From: Cellulomonas sp. Root930
GTDB lineage: Bacteria; Actinomycetota; Actinomycetes; Actinomycetales; Cellulomonadaceae
Length of the DNA stretch: 64,000 bases
Reading direction: 5' to 3'
Assembly: GCA_001429255.1 (NCBI GenBank)
Contig: LMJI01000001.1
Span: forward strand, 1,095,256-1,159,255
Both the position numbers and the translations under genes were made by a program. The notes under the pieces were generated by a model. It was not told where the DNA came from. It saw only the letters and a list, made by a program, of their open reading frames with translations, and searched no databases. Positions 52,272 to 61,312 of this stretch are shown here, in pieces. Position 1 is the stretch's first letter. Each line of letters opens with the position of its first letter.

Positions 52272-53342
52272 TCAGTGCGTGCCGCAGGTGGCCGTCAGGC
52301 CGGTGCCGCTGCCGTTGGCGATGAAGCCGGCGGTGGCGGTCCCGCCGGCGGGAACTGCGCTGTTCCACGCAGCGCTGGTGATGGTGTTGGCACCCGCCAG
52401 GGAGCCGTTCCACGCCTGGGTCAGGCTCGCGCCCGCGACCGACGTGTGCCAGCCGGTCAGCGCGGTCGAGCCGGCCGTGATCGTGACCTCACCGACGAAG
52501 GCGCCGGGCCAGGAGTTGACCACCTTGACCGTCGCCGTGCACGCGCCGGTCCCGCCGGTGGGAGTCGGCGTGGGGGTGGGCGTGACCGTCGGCGTCGGCG
52601 TCGGGGTGGGCGTCACCGTGGGGGTGGGCGTCGGGGTCGGGGTGACCGTGGGGGTCGGCGTGGGCGTCGGGGTCGTCGTGCCCCCGCCGATGTTGATGTC
52701 GCTGCACAGGTAGTACGGCTGGTCCAGGTGGCTGGCCTGCCAGATGGTGTACAGGACCGCGCGGCCGCTGCGGCCGGACAGGTTCACGTCGGTCTGGTAC
52801 AGCCCCGTGGTGCCGTAGCGACCGGTCTCCTTGACCAGGTCGAGGTCGTCCCAGCCGAGCGCCTCGGTGGTCGGGTCGAAGCCCGCCTTCGAGACGTAGA
52901 TGCGCAGGTAGTCGGCACCATGCTTGGCACCGTCGGTCAGGGTCAGGGTGAACGACGTCGGGACGCCCTTGGCCACCCAGGGGCCGACCGCGTCGAGTGC
53001 GTCGTAGCGGGGCGACTGCGTGCGGCCGCCCGAGCACAGCTGGCCGTTCGGGATGACCGCCTGGTGGTTGCCGCCCACGTTCTCGCGGTACAGCCCGTTC
53101 CAGTTCCACATGGCGTTCGGGTCGGCCTTCCAGGCCTGCCAGCACATGGGGTCCTTCTGCTCCATGGTGGGGTCCAGGTGGTTGCTGCCCCAGCGCTCCC
53201 AACAGCCGTAGTTGCGGGTGGGCGGGTCGGTGACCGACCCGTGGGCGGACGCAGGCTGCGAGGTGATGACCGCTGCACCCAGCGCCAGGACCACCGCGAG
53301 GAGCGCGGTGGCCAGAGTGCGAGGTCGTGCTCGGACAGACAT
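52272..53342 (-). CDS. AA10 lytic polysaccharide monooxygenase with CBM2
   Basis: A 356-residue secreted copper enzyme that oxidatively cuts crystalline cellulose or chitin. The signal peptide ends at PASA-H34, leaving the N-terminal histidine required for copper; the second brace residue is H141 in AKHGADYLRIYVSK, with YYLCSD near the axial position. NYGCWERWG, DPMCWQAW and QLCSGGR resemble Thermobifida AA10A and Streptomyces LPMO10B, which act on cellulose with mixed C1/C4 oxidation. A PTPT linker (222-262) joins a CBM2 domain (CTATVKVVNSWPGAFVGEVTI, then GWHTSV and WNGSL). ATG 53342 has GAAGGGG eight bases before it. Confidence 0.95.
   Translation of the reverse strand: MSVRARPRTLATALLAVVLALGAAVITSQPASAHGSVTDPPTRNYGCWERWGSNHLDPTMEQKDPMCWQAWKADPNAMWNWNGLYRENVGGNHQAVIPNGQLCSGGRTQSPRYDALDAVGPWVAKGVPTSFTLTLTDGAKHGADYLRIYVSKAGFDPTTEALGWDDLDLVKETGRYGTTGLYQTDVNLSGRSGRAVLYTIWQASHLDQPYYLCSDINIGGGTTTPTPTPTPTVTPTPTPTPTVTPTPTPTPTVTPTPTPTPTGGTGACTATVKVVNSWPGAFVGEVTITAGSTALTGWHTSVAGASLTQAWNGSLAGANTITSAAWNSAVPAGGTATAGFIANGSGTGLTATCGTH
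52557..52679 (-). repeat. Tandem repeat coding for the Pro-Thr linker of the LPMO
   Basis: Four consecutive 30-base units (the last lacks one codon) encode TPTPTPTPTV repeats between the catalytic and CBM2 domains. Such linkers are flexible and often glycosylated; the DNA repeat is prone to length change. Confidence 0.9.
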
Positions 53343-53477
53343 GGGTTCCCCTTCTCGAAGACGTCGTCGTTGACCCCCCGGAAGCGCCCTCGCCAGCAAC
53401 CGTGTCGCTGACGGGGCGACGGGGGCGTCCGTCCACCCTCACGACACCGGGCCGGGGTGACCAGGCGCCGAAGCGAT

Positions 53478-54308
53478 TCACATGCGCGTCAGCAGCCAGT
53501 CCAGGGCGTCGGGGGCCGCACCCAGCACCGACACGTGCCCGTCACCGGGGCGCAGCCACAGCTCCGCGGACGGGATCCGGTGGGCCAGCCATCGGCTGTG
53601 CGCCGCCGGCACCACGCGGTCGGCGTCACCGTGCAGGAGGAGCACGGGGGCGGTGATGTCCGCGGGATCGAAGCCCCAGGGCGCGACGTAGGCCAGGTCG
53701 TCGTCGACCATCCCGCCGATGCCGCCCTTCTGCGCCTCGCCGGCGATCCGCGCGAGCCAGCCCCAGACGCCGTCGAGGGCCGCGTGGTCGGAGGGCGTGA
53801 ACATCTCCGGGTCGTACTCGCCGGTGGTCAGCTCGCGCTCGAGGGCGTCGCGGCCGTCGACGGCGGCGCGGAGCTCGGCGGTACCGGCGGGGTTGATGCC
53901 GGCGAACCAGTCGAGGCCGTCCGCCGGGTGGGGCGCGAGGCCCGATCCGCTCACCGCCGCGACCACCCGGTCACCCAGGAGGGCCGCGCAGGCGAGCGCG
54001 TGCGGACCGCCGCCCGAGTGGCCGAGGACCGCGAACCGGTCGATGCCGAGGGCGTCCGCGATCGCCTCCACGTCGGTGGCCGCCGAGGCGATGTCCCGGC
54101 CGGGGTGCGGGGTGGAGCCGCCGTAGCCGGGCCGGTCGTAGGAGACCCAGCGGACGGCCGTGCTCAGCGGCAGCAGCGGCTCCGGGGGCGTGCCCACGTT
54201 CGGGGTCCCGTGGTGCCAGACGACGGTGAGTCGTGGCTCGTCGACGGGGACGTCGTAGGCGCGCAGCGTGCGGCCGTCGGGCAGCTCGACCAGGGTGGGG
54301 GCGGTCAC
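53478..54308 (-). CDS. Alpha/beta hydrolase
   Basis: A 276-residue cytoplasmic alpha/beta hydrolase. Oxyanion region VVWHHGTPNVGTPP, strand WVSYDRPGYGGS, nucleophile in VLGHSGGGPHAL (about S97), Asp in LLLHGDADRVVP and His in GDGHVSVLG. The HG-TPN variant resembles proline-iminopeptidase/haloalkane-dehalogenase-like groups, but no cap signature decides the reaction. It is divergent from the winged-helix gene across 68 bases. No signal peptide. Confidence 0.87.
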   Translation of the reverse strand: MTAPTLVELPDGRTLRAYDVPVDEPRLTVVWHHGTPNVGTPPEPLLPLSTAVRWVSYDRPGYGGSTPHPGRDIASAATDVEAIADALGIDRFAVLGHSGGGPHALACAALLGDRVVAAVSGSGLAPHPADGLDWFAGINPAGTAELRAAVDGRDALERELTTGEYDPEMFTPSDHAALDGVWGWLARIAGEAQKGGIGGMVDDDLAYVAPWGFDPADITAPVLLLHGDADRVVPAAHSRWLAHRIPSAELWLRPGDGHVSVLGAAPDALDWLLTRM

Positions 54309-54376
54309 CGGTCGAGCCTAGGGACGTGCGGTTGTGCTCGCCGCCCGGCGCCCGACACCATCGGCACGTGATCCAC

Positions 54377-55546
54377 ATGGACGTCGCCGAGCGTCGGGCA
54401 CGGCTCGCTCGTCGGCACGCGGTGGCGCCGCCGTTCCGGGTGGGCTCCGTCGAGGCTGCCGCCGAGGCCATGGTCTGCCTGCACGGCACCGACCCGGCGG
54501 GGCTGTACCTGTCCGCGTGGGCGCGGACGGACGGCTTCACGGTGCCGGACCTCGACCGAGCGCTCTACGACGACCGCACGCTGGTCAAGCACCTGGCGAT
54601 GCGGCGCACCCTGTTCGCGGTCACGCGCGACCTGCTCCCGGTCGTGCAGGCGGCGTCGAGCGACCGCGTGGCGGGCGTCGAGCGGCGCCGGCTCGAGAAG
54701 GAGGTCCGCGAGGCGGGGCTGGTCGAGGACGCGGAGCGGTGGTTCGACGAGGTCACGGCCGCCGCCGTCGCCGGCCTCGCCGACGGGCCGCTGACCGCGG
54801 CGCAGCTCCGCGACCGCGAGCCGGTGCTCGAGGGCTCCATCGCGTACGGGCACGGAAAGTCGTGGGCCGGCTCGTTCGCGGTGGTGTCGCGCGTGATGAC
54901 CTGCCTGCAGGCCGCCGGGACGATCGTGCGCGCGGGCAACCTCGGCTCCTGGACCAGCTCGCGGCCCACCTGGGCGCTCGCGAGCGACTGGCTGGGCGCG
55001 GAGATTCCCGCGCTCCCGGAGGACGTGGCCCGGGCGCAGCTGGTCGAACGGTGGCTGCGCCGGTTCGGGCCGGGGACCACGCTCGACGTGAAGTGGTGGC
55101 TCGGCTCGACGCTCACCGCGGTGCGGCAGGCGCTCCGGGATGTCGGCGCGGTCGAGGTCGCGCTCGACGACGGGACCGGCTGGGTCATGCCCGACGACGT
55201 CGACCCCGTCGGCCCGGTCGCGCCCTGGGTCGCCCTGCTGCCCGCCCTCGACCCGACGACGATGGGGTGGTCCGAGCGCGACTGGTACCTCGGGCCGTAC
55301 CGGGCGCAGGTGTTCGACTCGGTGGGCAACGGGGGCGCGACCGTCTGGGTGGACGGGCGGATCGTCGGCGGCTGGTCGACGAAGGACGGCGCCGTCGACC
55401 TGGTCCTGCTCGAGGACGTCGGTGCCGACGCGCGGGCCGCCCTGGACGCCGAGGCCGACCGGCTCACCGCGTGGCTGCACGGCACGCCGGTCATGCCCCG
55501 GTTCCCCGCCCCGCTGGTCACCCCACCCCGGCGACCGCCTGCTTGA
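54377..55546 (+). CDS. Winged-helix DNA-binding protein (HTH_42, AlkX/YcaQ-like)
   Basis: A 389-residue protein of the HTH_42 family, whose studied members (AlkX, YcaQ) are DNA glycosylases that remove bulky alkylation or unhook crosslinks. Start MDVAERRARLARRHAV matches the first helix; GTDPAGLYLSAWAR, LVKHLAMRRTLFAVTRDLLP and TWALASDWLG follow the family order, and the QxQ-like catalytic motif region appears as LVERWLRRFGPGTTLDVKWW. The key QxD/QxQ residues are not obvious, so activity is uncertain. ATG 54377 is chosen; GTG 54368 is possible. It overlaps the convergent hydrolase by 29 bases. Confidence 0.8.
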   Translation: MDVAERRARLARRHAVAPPFRVGSVEAAAEAMVCLHGTDPAGLYLSAWARTDGFTVPDLDRALYDDRTLVKHLAMRRTLFAVTRDLLPVVQAASSDRVAGVERRRLEKEVREAGLVEDAERWFDEVTAAAVAGLADGPLTAAQLRDREPVLEGSIAYGHGKSWAGSFAVVSRVMTCLQAAGTIVRAGNLGSWTSSRPTWALASDWLGAEIPALPEDVARAQLVERWLRRFGPGTTLDVKWWLGSTLTAVRQALRDVGAVEVALDDGTGWVMPDDVDPVGPVAPWVALLPALDPTTMGWSERDWYLGPYRAQVFDSVGNGGATVWVDGRIVGGWSTKDGAVDLVLLEDVGADARAALDAEADRLTAWLHGTPVMPRFPAPLVTPPRRPPA

Positions 55547-56234
55547 TGAGGTCCGCGACCTCGTCGGGGTGGCTGATCATCGCGACGTGCGAGCTGTCGA
55601 TCTCGACGGTCGTCGACCCCGCCCGGGCCGCCATCGCCCGCTCGGCCGCCGGCGGGATGACCCGGTCCGACGACGCGACCAGGTACCAGGACGGGAGCGT
55701 CTTCCACGCGGGCGGCCCGGACGGCTCTCCGAGCGTCGCGAGCGCGGCGGGCCGCTGGGAGACGGCCATGACGGCACCCACCTCCGGGGGCAGGTCCTGG
55801 CAGAACGTCTGCGGGAAGATGTCGACGTTCAGGTAGGCGTCGCCGTTGCCCTCGCCCGCGTCCGGGAACGGGCGCACCGTGATCACCTGCGTGAGGTCCG
55901 GCGGCGGGCCGTCGGCGCCGAGGGCCGTCGCAGCGCCGACCGGCTCGCCCTCGTCGAGCGCGAACGCCGCGATGTAGACCAGGCCTTTCACGTTGTCCGC
56001 TCCCACGGCCGCGTTGGTGATGACCGCGCCGCCGTAGGAGTGGCCGACGAGGACGACCGGGCCGTCGATGGTCGACACGAACGCCCGGACGTAGGCGGAG
56101 TCGGCGGACACGCTGCGCAGGGGGTTGGAGGGCGCGTACGCGGTGATCCCGGCGGCGCTCAGGCGGCTGATGACACCTCCCCAGCCGGAGGCGTCGGCGA
56201 ATGCTCCGTGGATCAGGACGACGGTGGGGCTCAT
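55518..56234 (-). CDS. Alpha/beta hydrolase (hydroxynitrile-lyase/salicylate-binding esterase type)
   Basis: A 238-residue alpha/beta hydrolase: VVLIHGAFADASGW oxyanion region, nucleophile S in LVGHSYGGAVI (about 72), Asp in LVASSDRVIPP and His in DSSHVAMISHP. Family members act as small-molecule esterases or lyases and are often under AraC control in actinobacteria. The divergent gene at 56423 is an AraC regulator, with a 188-base gap, and is the probable controller. GAGAGGAACCG upstream of ATG 56234 provides the ribosome site. Confidence 0.88.
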   Translation of the reverse strand: MSPTVVLIHGAFADASGWGGVISRLSAAGITAYAPSNPLRSVSADSAYVRAFVSTIDGPVVLVGHSYGGAVITNAAVGADNVKGLVYIAAFALDEGEPVGAATALGADGPPPDLTQVITVRPFPDAGEGNGDAYLNVDIFPQTFCQDLPPEVGAVMAVSQRPAALATLGEPSGPPAWKTLPSWYLVASSDRVIPPAAERAMAARAGSTTVEIDSSHVAMISHPDEVADLIKQAVAGVG

Positions 56235-56386
56235 GGTCGGTTCCTCTCGGGCGACTGCGGGTGAGGCTCAGTCTCCGGACGGGCGTGCCTCGGTCGGTGG
56301 CCCCCGCGTGCACGGATCTGGTCCGGCTGTGCACGATCCGTCGTGAGACGGCAGGTGCCAGAGGCGGGTCGGCGACCGTACGGTTG

Positions 56387-56414
56387 CTCACAACCGAGAC
56401 GCCCGACTTGTGAG
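56387..56414 (+). promoter_or_regulatory. Inverted repeat ahead of the AraC-type gene
   Basis: CTCACAA-N14-TTGTGAG has seven-base perfect arms and ends eight bases before the AraC start; the second arm overlaps the GAGG ribosome site. It could be an operator for autoregulation or an RNA hairpin that hides the ribosome site. Which is not decidable by eye. Confidence 0.4.
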
Positions 56415-56422
56415 GTTCCGGT

Positions 56423-57391
56423 ATGAGCCTGGTCCTGCGCTCCGACGACCTGCCGCCCGACGACCGCATCGAGATCATCCACGACGCCATCTGGGCCGGG
56501 GTGCTGCCGGTCGAGATCGACTACGACCGGCCGGCACCGCAGATCGAGGTGCTCTGCAAGGTCGCGCAGGCGGGGCCGGTGAACTTCTCGTCCGCCCGGT
56601 CGACACCGACGATGCTGCGGCGGACCCCCGCCCTGGCGCGGCAGGACCACGACCCGACGGTCTTCCTCGCGGTGCATGTCTCGGGCACGACGATGGTCGC
56701 GCAGGGCGAGCACCAGGCCGTGCTGCGCGCGGGCGACATGGTGGTCTACGAGAGCACCCGCCCGTACACGGTGCTCAACACCGACCGCACGGAGCTGCAC
56801 TACTTCCAGGTGCCCCGCAGCGCGCTCGCGCTCGCGGAGGGGACGCTCGCCGCCGTGACCGGGCTGCGGATCGGTCCGGACAACAACGCGCTCGCCGCCG
56901 TCGTGGCCCCGTACTTCGACTCGCTCGGGAGCACCGACGTCCTCGACGACCCAGCGGCCGCCGCCCTCGTCGCCGGGCCGAGCATCGACCTGCTCCGAGC
57001 GCTCATCGCCACCCACGTCGCCGACCGCGAGCTCGCCGCCGCACCGCTGCACGGGTCGCTCGTCCTGCGCGTCCAGGAGTACGTCCGCGCGCACCTGGCC
57101 GACCGGGGACTGTCCGCGGCGACGATCGCCGCGGCGCACCACGTCTCCGTCCGCCACCTCTATGCCGAGCTGGCGCGTGCCGGGATCCGGCTGGGGGACT
57201 GGATCCGTGCGGCACGCCTCGAGGCGTGCCGACGGGACCTCCGGGACCCCGCGTCCGCGCACCTCACCGCCGCGACCGTCGGGGCTCGCTGGGGGTTCAC
57301 CGACGCCTCGCACTTCGGCCGGGTGTTCCGGGACGCGTTCGGGGCGACCCCGCGGGAGTGGCGGCTCGCGGCGTCCGAGGGGGCGGTCTGA
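56423..57391 (+). CDS. AraC-family transcriptional regulator
   Basis: A 322-residue regulator. Residues about 20-190 form the AraC_binding_2 cupin-like domain (AVHVSGTTMVAQGEHQAVLRAGDMVVYESTRPYTV) and the C-terminal third has the double helix-turn-helix: SAATIAAAHHVSVRHLYAELARAGIRLGDWIRAARLEACRRDL and VGARWGFTDASHFGRVFRDAFGATPREWR. This is the XylS-like ligand-responsive type. It is divergent from a small hydrolase that it likely activates. GAGG lies seven bases before ATG 56423. Confidence 0.92.
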   Translation: MSLVLRSDDLPPDDRIEIIHDAIWAGVLPVEIDYDRPAPQIEVLCKVAQAGPVNFSSARSTPTMLRRTPALARQDHDPTVFLAVHVSGTTMVAQGEHQAVLRAGDMVVYESTRPYTVLNTDRTELHYFQVPRSALALAEGTLAAVTGLRIGPDNNALAAVVAPYFDSLGSTDVLDDPAAAALVAGPSIDLLRALIATHVADRELAAAPLHGSLVLRVQEYVRAHLADRGLSAATIAAAHHVSVRHLYAELARAGIRLGDWIRAARLEACRRDLRDPASAHLTAATVGARWGFTDASHFGRVFRDAFGATPREWRLAASEGAV

Positions 57392-57461
57392 CCTGGGCGA
57401 ATCCTCCGTTCGTGGGGCCCCGTGGGAGGATCGTCCGTTGTCCCACGACGAGAGGACGAGG

Positions 57462-57986
57462 ATGAGTGGTCTGTCGGGCACCCCGCGAGCGGTCTTCGTC
57501 GACCCCTCCGGACGCCGGGGCCGCACGGTGCGGAGGGTCATGTGGACCCTCGGTCTTCTCGTCGGGCTCTACTGCGCGCTCGTCGTCGTGGCTCTCGTGC
57601 TCCCGGTCGGCATGAGCAGGCTCGCCGTCCCCGGCCTGGGTCCGCTGCTCCCCGGGCCCGTGGCTCCCGCGCTCGCGGACCCCGGCTCGGACAGCGCGCC
57701 CCTCGCGCCCCTGACCACCCCGTCGGCCACTCCCTCGACCACGCCGACCACCACGCCCGCGCCGCGAGTGTCACCGACGCAGGCGGCCGCGTCGGCAGTG
57801 ACCACCGCGCCGACGCCCGCGGCCGTCCCGGTCCCCGTCGCGACGCCCACCCCGTCGACCGCGCCGGGCCGCTCCGCGGAGGCGCCCGGGCAGTCCGCCG
57901 ACGCGCCGGGCAACGACCCGACCGCCAAGCCCGTGCCGGCGTCCACGCACGCGGCCGTCCCGACCCCGCGCCCGACCAAGGGCTGA
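57462..57986 (+). CDS. Membrane-anchored Pro/Thr/Ala-rich protein
   Basis: A 174-residue protein with one membrane helix (MWTLGLLVGLYCALVVVALVLPVG, about 27-50) after a basic cytoplasmic start. The remaining 120 residues are low complexity: TTPSATPSTTPTTTPAP, then PGRSAEAPGQSADAPGND and TPRPTKG. Such a stretch would span the wall or support secreted partners. It ends five bases before the deacetylase/glycosyltransferase gene and is in one transcript with it, so a role as accessory subunit of polysaccharide synthesis is possible. GAGGACGAGG precedes ATG 57462. Confidence 0.8.
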   Translation: MSGLSGTPRAVFVDPSGRRGRTVRRVMWTLGLLVGLYCALVVVALVLPVGMSRLAVPGLGPLLPGPVAPALADPGSDSAPLAPLTTPSATPSTTPTTTPAPRVSPTQAAASAVTTAPTPAAVPVPVATPTPSTAPGRSAEAPGQSADAPGNDPTAKPVPASTHAAVPTPRPTKG

Positions 57987-57991
57987 GCACC

Positions 57992-60142
57992 GTGCTGGAC
58001 GAGATGGTCGGCATGGCTGCTGCGCCCGCACGGCGGCGCGGCGCACACGTGGAGTACGTCGCCCGGCGCCCCGCCCTGGCGCACTGGGTCCTGCTCGTCG
58101 CCGTGCTCTCCGCACTGCTCCTGGCGCTCGGGCTGCAGACGCTCTCGTCCGGCGTCGGTGGCGCCGGGACCGCCGAACCGCGGGAGCGCGTCGCCGTCGC
58201 CGCGCCGACCGGGGGTCCCGTCCTGGTGCAGGACGGTGGCCGGCTGGTGGGTGTGCCGATGCAGGACCGGACGGTCGCGCTCACGTTCGACGACGGTCCC
58301 GACGCGCGGTGGACGCCGCAGGTGCTCGAGGTGCTGGCCAGGGAGGACGTCCCGGCGACCTTCTTCGTCGTGGGCGCCCGGGCCGTCGAGGACCCCGCGC
58401 TCGTGCGTGAGGTGCTTGCCGACGGGCACGAGGTCGGGGAGCACACGTGGTCGCACGCCGACCTGTCGGCCGTCCCGGCCTGGCGGCGGAACCTCGAGCT
58501 CTCGCTCGGCCAGCTCGGCCTGGCCGGCAGCACCGGTCTGAGCACGTCGCTGCTGCGTCCGCCGTACTCGTCGTCGCCCGGCACGCTCGATGCCGCCGAG
58601 CTCGCGGCCGCGACGAGTGCCACCGACGCCGGCTACCTGGTGGTGCTCGCCGACCGGGACACCAAGGACTGGAGCAGCCCCGGGGTCGAGCAGATCGTCG
58701 CGAACGGCGGACCGACCGGCACCGACGGGCACATCGTCCTGCTGCACGACGGCGGGGGTGACCGGTCGGAGACGATCGCCGCCCTGCCCGCGCTGATCGA
58801 GAGCTACCGGGCCGCCGGCTACCGGTTCACCACGGTGTCCGAGGGGATCGGTCTGACGGGTGGCGCGTCCCGGCCGGCCGAGGCCGTCCCCGCGTTCCAG
58901 GGGCAGGTCCTGGGGTTCGCCGTCCGGGCGTCGTCGTGGCTGGTCACCGCCGTGAGCTGGGCGGTGCTCGGGTTCGGCCTGCTGTCGCTCCTGCGGACCG
59001 TGCTCGTCGTCGCGCTCGCCCCGCACCACGTCCGGGTGTCGGCGCGGCGGGTGTCCGGCGAGCCGTGGCTGCCGCCCGTGAGCGTGCTCGTGCCCGCGTA
59101 CAACGAGGCGGTCGGCATCGAGCGCGCGGTCCGGTCCCTCGTCGCGAGCGACTACCCGGTCCTCGAGGTCGTGGTCATCGACGACGGGTCGACCGACGGC
59201 ACTGCCGACGTGGTCGAGCGCCTCGGGCTGCCGGGGGTGCGGCTCCTGCGCCAGGCCAACGGGGGCAAGGCCGCCGCGCTGCGCACCGGCACGCGGGCGG
59301 CGTCGCACGACGTGCTGGTGATGCTCGACGGCGACACCGTGTTCGAGCCGGACACCATCCGGATGCTCGTCCAGCCCCTGCGGGACCCGGCCGTCGGCGC
59401 CGTCAGCGGCAACACGAAGGTGGGCAACCGCCGCGGTCTGCTCGGGCGCTGGCAGCACCTGGAGTACGTCAGCGGGTTCAACCTGGACCGTCGCCTGCAG
59501 GACCTGTGGGGGTGCATCACCACCGTGCCCGGCGCGGCCGGGGCGTTCCGCCGGCAGGCCGTCGAGGCGGCGGGTGGCCTGAGCTCCGAGACGCTCGCCG
59601 AGGACACCGACATCACGATGGGGGTGCTGCGGGCGGGCTACCGGGTGGTGCACGAGGAGCGGGCCCGGGCGTGGACCGAGGCGCCGAGCAGTGTCAACGA
59701 CCTCTGGCGCCAGCGGTACCGGTGGAGCTACGGCACGATGCAGTGCCTCTGGAAGCACCGCCACGCGGTCCTCGACCGGGGAGGCAGCGGGCGGCGGCTC
59801 GGGCTGATCGGCATCCCGTACATGCTCCTGTTCCAGGTGCTGCTGCCGCTGCTGGCTCCGGCCATCGACCTGTTCGCGCTCTACGGCCTGTTCACGGGCA
59901 ACGCGCAGTCGGTGCTCACGATCTGGCTCGCCTTCGCGGTGCTCCAGACGGCGGTGACCGCGTACGCCCTGCACCTGGACGGCGAGAGCCTCCGGCCGCT
60001 GTGGAGCCTGCCGCTCCAGCAGGTGTTCTACCGGCAGCTGATCTACCTGGTCGTCATCCAGTCCATCGCCAGCGCGGTCGCCGGTGCGCGGCTGCCCTGG
60101 CACAAGCTGCACCGGTCCGGTGACGTCGTCGTCCCTGCCTGA
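57992..60142 (+). CDS. Bifunctional polysaccharide deacetylase / GT2 synthase
   Basis: A 716-residue membrane protein. After a first helix (about 30-55), residues 95-300 form a NodB-type deacetylase with TFDDGPD (metal Asp), HTWSHAD and RPPYSSS, facing outside. Two helices lead to a GT2 domain (about 360-600) with IDDGSTDGT, LDGDT, EDTD and QRYRWSYG, the processive-synthase signature, and C-terminal helices form the export path. The same fusion in Streptomyces (MatB) makes and partly deacetylates a PNAG-like exopolysaccharide. GTG 57992 is used; ATG 58004 or 58013 are also possible. Confidence 0.88.
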   Translation: MLDEMVGMAAAPARRRGAHVEYVARRPALAHWVLLVAVLSALLLALGLQTLSSGVGGAGTAEPRERVAVAAPTGGPVLVQDGGRLVGVPMQDRTVALTFDDGPDARWTPQVLEVLAREDVPATFFVVGARAVEDPALVREVLADGHEVGEHTWSHADLSAVPAWRRNLELSLGQLGLAGSTGLSTSLLRPPYSSSPGTLDAAELAAATSATDAGYLVVLADRDTKDWSSPGVEQIVANGGPTGTDGHIVLLHDGGGDRSETIAALPALIESYRAAGYRFTTVSEGIGLTGGASRPAEAVPAFQGQVLGFAVRASSWLVTAVSWAVLGFGLLSLLRTVLVVALAPHHVRVSARRVSGEPWLPPVSVLVPAYNEAVGIERAVRSLVASDYPVLEVVVIDDGSTDGTADVVERLGLPGVRLLRQANGGKAAALRTGTRAASHDVLVMLDGDTVFEPDTIRMLVQPLRDPAVGAVSGNTKVGNRRGLLGRWQHLEYVSGFNLDRRLQDLWGCITTVPGAAGAFRRQAVEAAGGLSSETLAEDTDITMGVLRAGYRVVHEERARAWTEAPSSVNDLWRQRYRWSYGTMQCLWKHRHAVLDRGGSGRRLGLIGIPYMLLFQVLLPLLAPAIDLFALYGLFTGNAQSVLTIWLAFAVLQTAVTAYALHLDGESLRPLWSLPLQQVFYRQLIYLVVIQSIASAVAGARLPWHKLHRSGDVVVPA

Positions 60143-60205
60143 CGGCTCGATGCCTTGTATCTTGCGAGCACCTGCTCGGTGAGACCCTCGAAGGAGCACG
60201 CGCCC

Positions 60206-61312
60206 ATGGCATCGCCCCAGGGCCTCGCGCCCTCGACCCGCACACTGCTGTTCCTCTCGGCCGCCGTCGTGGTGCTCGCCGGGATGCACGCCGCGCGCGA
60301 GGTGCTCGCCCCGCTGTTCCTCGCGGCGGTGCTCGTGATCATCGTGCACCCGCTCCGGCACCCCCTGGAGCGCCGGGGATGGCCGCGCGCGGCCGCGACC
60401 ACCGTCGTCATCCTCGTCGTCTACCTGATCCTGCTCGCCCTGATCGCGATGCTGACGTTCGCCGGCATCCAGTTCGGCGGGCTGGTCCAGGACTACCTGA
60501 ACGAGCTGCAGTCGTCGATCGCCGACATCACCGCGTGGCTCGCGTCGATCGGGGTGGACCAGAGCTCGATCGACTCGATCCGGGACGCCCTGCAGCCGTC
60601 GCAGCTGGTGGGCGTCGCCGCGTCGCTGGGCGGCGCGGTCATGGGCATCCTCACGACCCTCTTCGTCGTGGTCACCTACGTCATCTTCATCTCGGTCGAC
60701 GCCGCGCGGTACGACGGCGCCGACGACCACTTCGGCGCGACGCAGGGCAACGTGCTCGGCCGCGCCACGACCTTCAACATCGGGGTCCGCCGCTACTTCG
60801 TGGTGAGTGCCTCGTTCGGTGCGGTCGTCGCGATCATCGACGGGCTCGCCCTCTGGGCGCTCGGTGTCCCCGCCCCCGCGGTGTGGGCGATCCTCGCGTT
60901 CGTCACCAACTTCATCCCGAACGTCGGTTTCGTCATCGGCGTCGTCCCGCCCACGCTGCTCGCCCTCGTCGTCGGTGGGTGGCCGCTCGCGCTCGCCGTG
61001 GTCGCCGTCTACAGCGTGGTCAACGTGGTGCTGCAGGTGCTGGTGCAGCCGAAGTTCGTCTCCGACGCCGTGAACATCACGCTCACGCTCAGCTTCGTGT
61101 CGGTCATCTTCTGGACCTTCGTGATCGGGCCGCTCGGTGCGATCCTCGCGGTGCCGCTGACCCTGCTGACGCGCGCGGTGCTGTTGCAGGGCGGGCCGGC
61201 GACCGCGTGGTACTCGTGGCTGTCGGGGGAGGACCTGCCGAAGGCGAAGGAGCTGCCGCCGGCTCCCGCGCCGGACGCCGAGGCGGACGTGGACGAGCCG
61301 GCTGCGAGCTGA
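60206..61312 (+). CDS. AI-2E family transporter (YdiK/PerM type)
   Basis: A 368-residue membrane protein with eight segments and the family motifs PLFLAAVLVIIVHPLRHPLERRGWPR, the cytoplasmic/periplasmic helix LQSSIADITAWLASIG, and FVTNFIPNVGFVIGVVPPTLLALV with VLVQPKFVSDAVNITLTLSFVSVIFWTFVIGPLGAILAVPL. Members export small molecules or ions; only a few concern autoinducer-2. AAGGAG lies nine bases before ATG 60206. The acidic Pro/Ala-rich tail is cytoplasmic. It ends where the convergent MFS gene ends (61312/61313), leaving no spacer. Confidence 0.9.
   Translation: MASPQGLAPSTRTLLFLSAAVVVLAGMHAAREVLAPLFLAAVLVIIVHPLRHPLERRGWPRAAATTVVILVVYLILLALIAMLTFAGIQFGGLVQDYLNELQSSIADITAWLASIGVDQSSIDSIRDALQPSQLVGVAASLGGAVMGILTTLFVVVTYVIFISVDAARYDGADDHFGATQGNVLGRATTFNIGVRRYFVVSASFGAVVAIIDGLALWALGVPAPAVWAILAFVTNFIPNVGFVIGVVPPTLLALVVGGWPLALAVVAVYSVVNVVLQVLVQPKFVSDAVNITLTLSFVSVIFWTFVIGPLGAILAVPLTLLTRAVLLQGGPATAWYSWLSGEDLPKAKELPPAPAPDAEADVDEPAAS

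Noticed and set aside
53368..53385. CelR-like operator (TGGGAGCGCTCCCA) upstream of the LPMO
   Set aside because: The best stretch, CGGAAGCGCCCTCG, matches only 9 of 14 positions and is not palindromic.
60206..61312. Quorum-sensing autoinducer-2 exporter
   Set aside because: The family name is historical; the sequence shows only general family motifs and there is no quorum-sensing gene nearby.
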